From contig NC_134106.1 of NCBI RefSeq assembly GCF_040939455.1, forward strand, positions 89,225,001 through 89,289,000: 64,000 bases of DNA, given 5' to 3'. This stretch comes from Microcebus murinus (lineage: Eukaryota > Chordata > Mammalia > Primates > Cheirogaleidae). The notes under the pieces are model-generated. The model was not told where the DNA came from, did no database searches, and saw nothing but the letters and a program-made list of their open reading frames with translations. Shown here in pieces: positions 63,914 through 64,000 of this stretch. Both the position numbers and the translations under genes were made by a program. Within the stretch, counting starts at the first letter, position 1. The number at the start of each line of letters is the position of its first letter.

Positions 63914-64000
63914 ATGCTTGGCAGTGAATGATATTATTGTCAAGTCATTTAAAGAAGAAATGGACAATTTTGTGAAATTGGAAGAAGATAGTGATGACCT
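63914..64000 (+). CDS. Candidate internal exon, cut by the window edge
   Basis: A run of pyrimidines (63883-63898) is followed by AG at 63912-63913 (and a second AG at 63923-63924), resembling a 3' splice site. One frame stays open to the window end and reads CLAVNDIIVKSFKEE then MDNFVKLEEDSDD: an acidic, lysine-glutamate-rich, helix-forming stretch. The frame that would start with ATG at 63914 meets TGA after five codons. The open frame is shorter than 30 codons, so chance is quite possible. I do not recognise the protein. No downstream 5' splice site can be seen because the window ends. Confidence 0.35.

Overview
The window looks like gene-poor, AT-rich nuclear DNA from a strepsirrhine primate, most likely a lemur. 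Two young Alu elements (41978-42316 and 57556-57904) have the strepsirrhine/lemuriform right-arm layout with a CACTCACTCTAGCC-type segment. Several L1 tails have the GCATATTATGGGGGTACAAA-type 3' UTR that I associate with lemur L1. Beneath these lies the usual placental set of old repeats: L1M, L2, MIR, MLT1/MaLR-type LTRs and hAT-Charlie (MER1, MER5A) copies. Species assignment is inference from repeat families, not from a gene.

No complete protein-coding gene, tRNA, rRNA, snRNA or CRISPR array could be supported. The open frames present are short and lie in repeats or in stop-rich unique sequence. The one place that may belong to a gene is the right edge. There a polypyrimidine tract and an AG are followed by an acidic open frame that runs off the window (63914-64000), a possible 3'-truncated internal exon. 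If so, the preceding sequence would be intron.

Layout. 0-5 kb: an LTR on the minus strand, an antisense Alu and an L2 end, with unique DNA between. 5-12 kb: unique DNA with MIR/L2 relics, then a 160-bp L1 tail with clear target-site duplications (11936-12127). 13-18 kb: relics of an antisense ancient L1 broken by an old Alu, plus MIRs. 18.3-19.7 kb: a rearranged segment holding a 116-bp tandem duplication carrying L1 3' ends and an inverted duplication that copies the start of an MLT1 LTR. 20.5-24.3 kb: two same-strand MLT1-type LTRs, MER5A, a possible further LTR, and MER1. 25-28.3 kb: (AT)n, MIR and L2. 28.4-35.5 kb: a nearly full-length ancient L1M on the minus strand, interrupted by at least two younger L1 insertions, one of them a twin-primed 5' inversion. 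35.5-45.7 kb: mostly unique DNA, one LTR, one young Alu and a (CA)n. 45.7-48.5 kb: a second twin-primed L1, an LTR, an Alu and MIRs. 48.5-57 kb: unique sequence with one L1 and one Alu, a perfect-looking hairpin at 55447-55504 and a TAAT-rich block near 50.1-50.5 kb. 57-64 kb: an LTR split by a young Alu, L2/MIR/DNA-transposon relics, unique DNA and the candidate exon.

No novel multi-gene system is visible. The notable observations are structural: two independent L1 5' inversions, the post-insertion inverted duplication at the MLT1 LTR, the tandem duplication beside it, the 55.4-kb hairpin, and the candidate exon.
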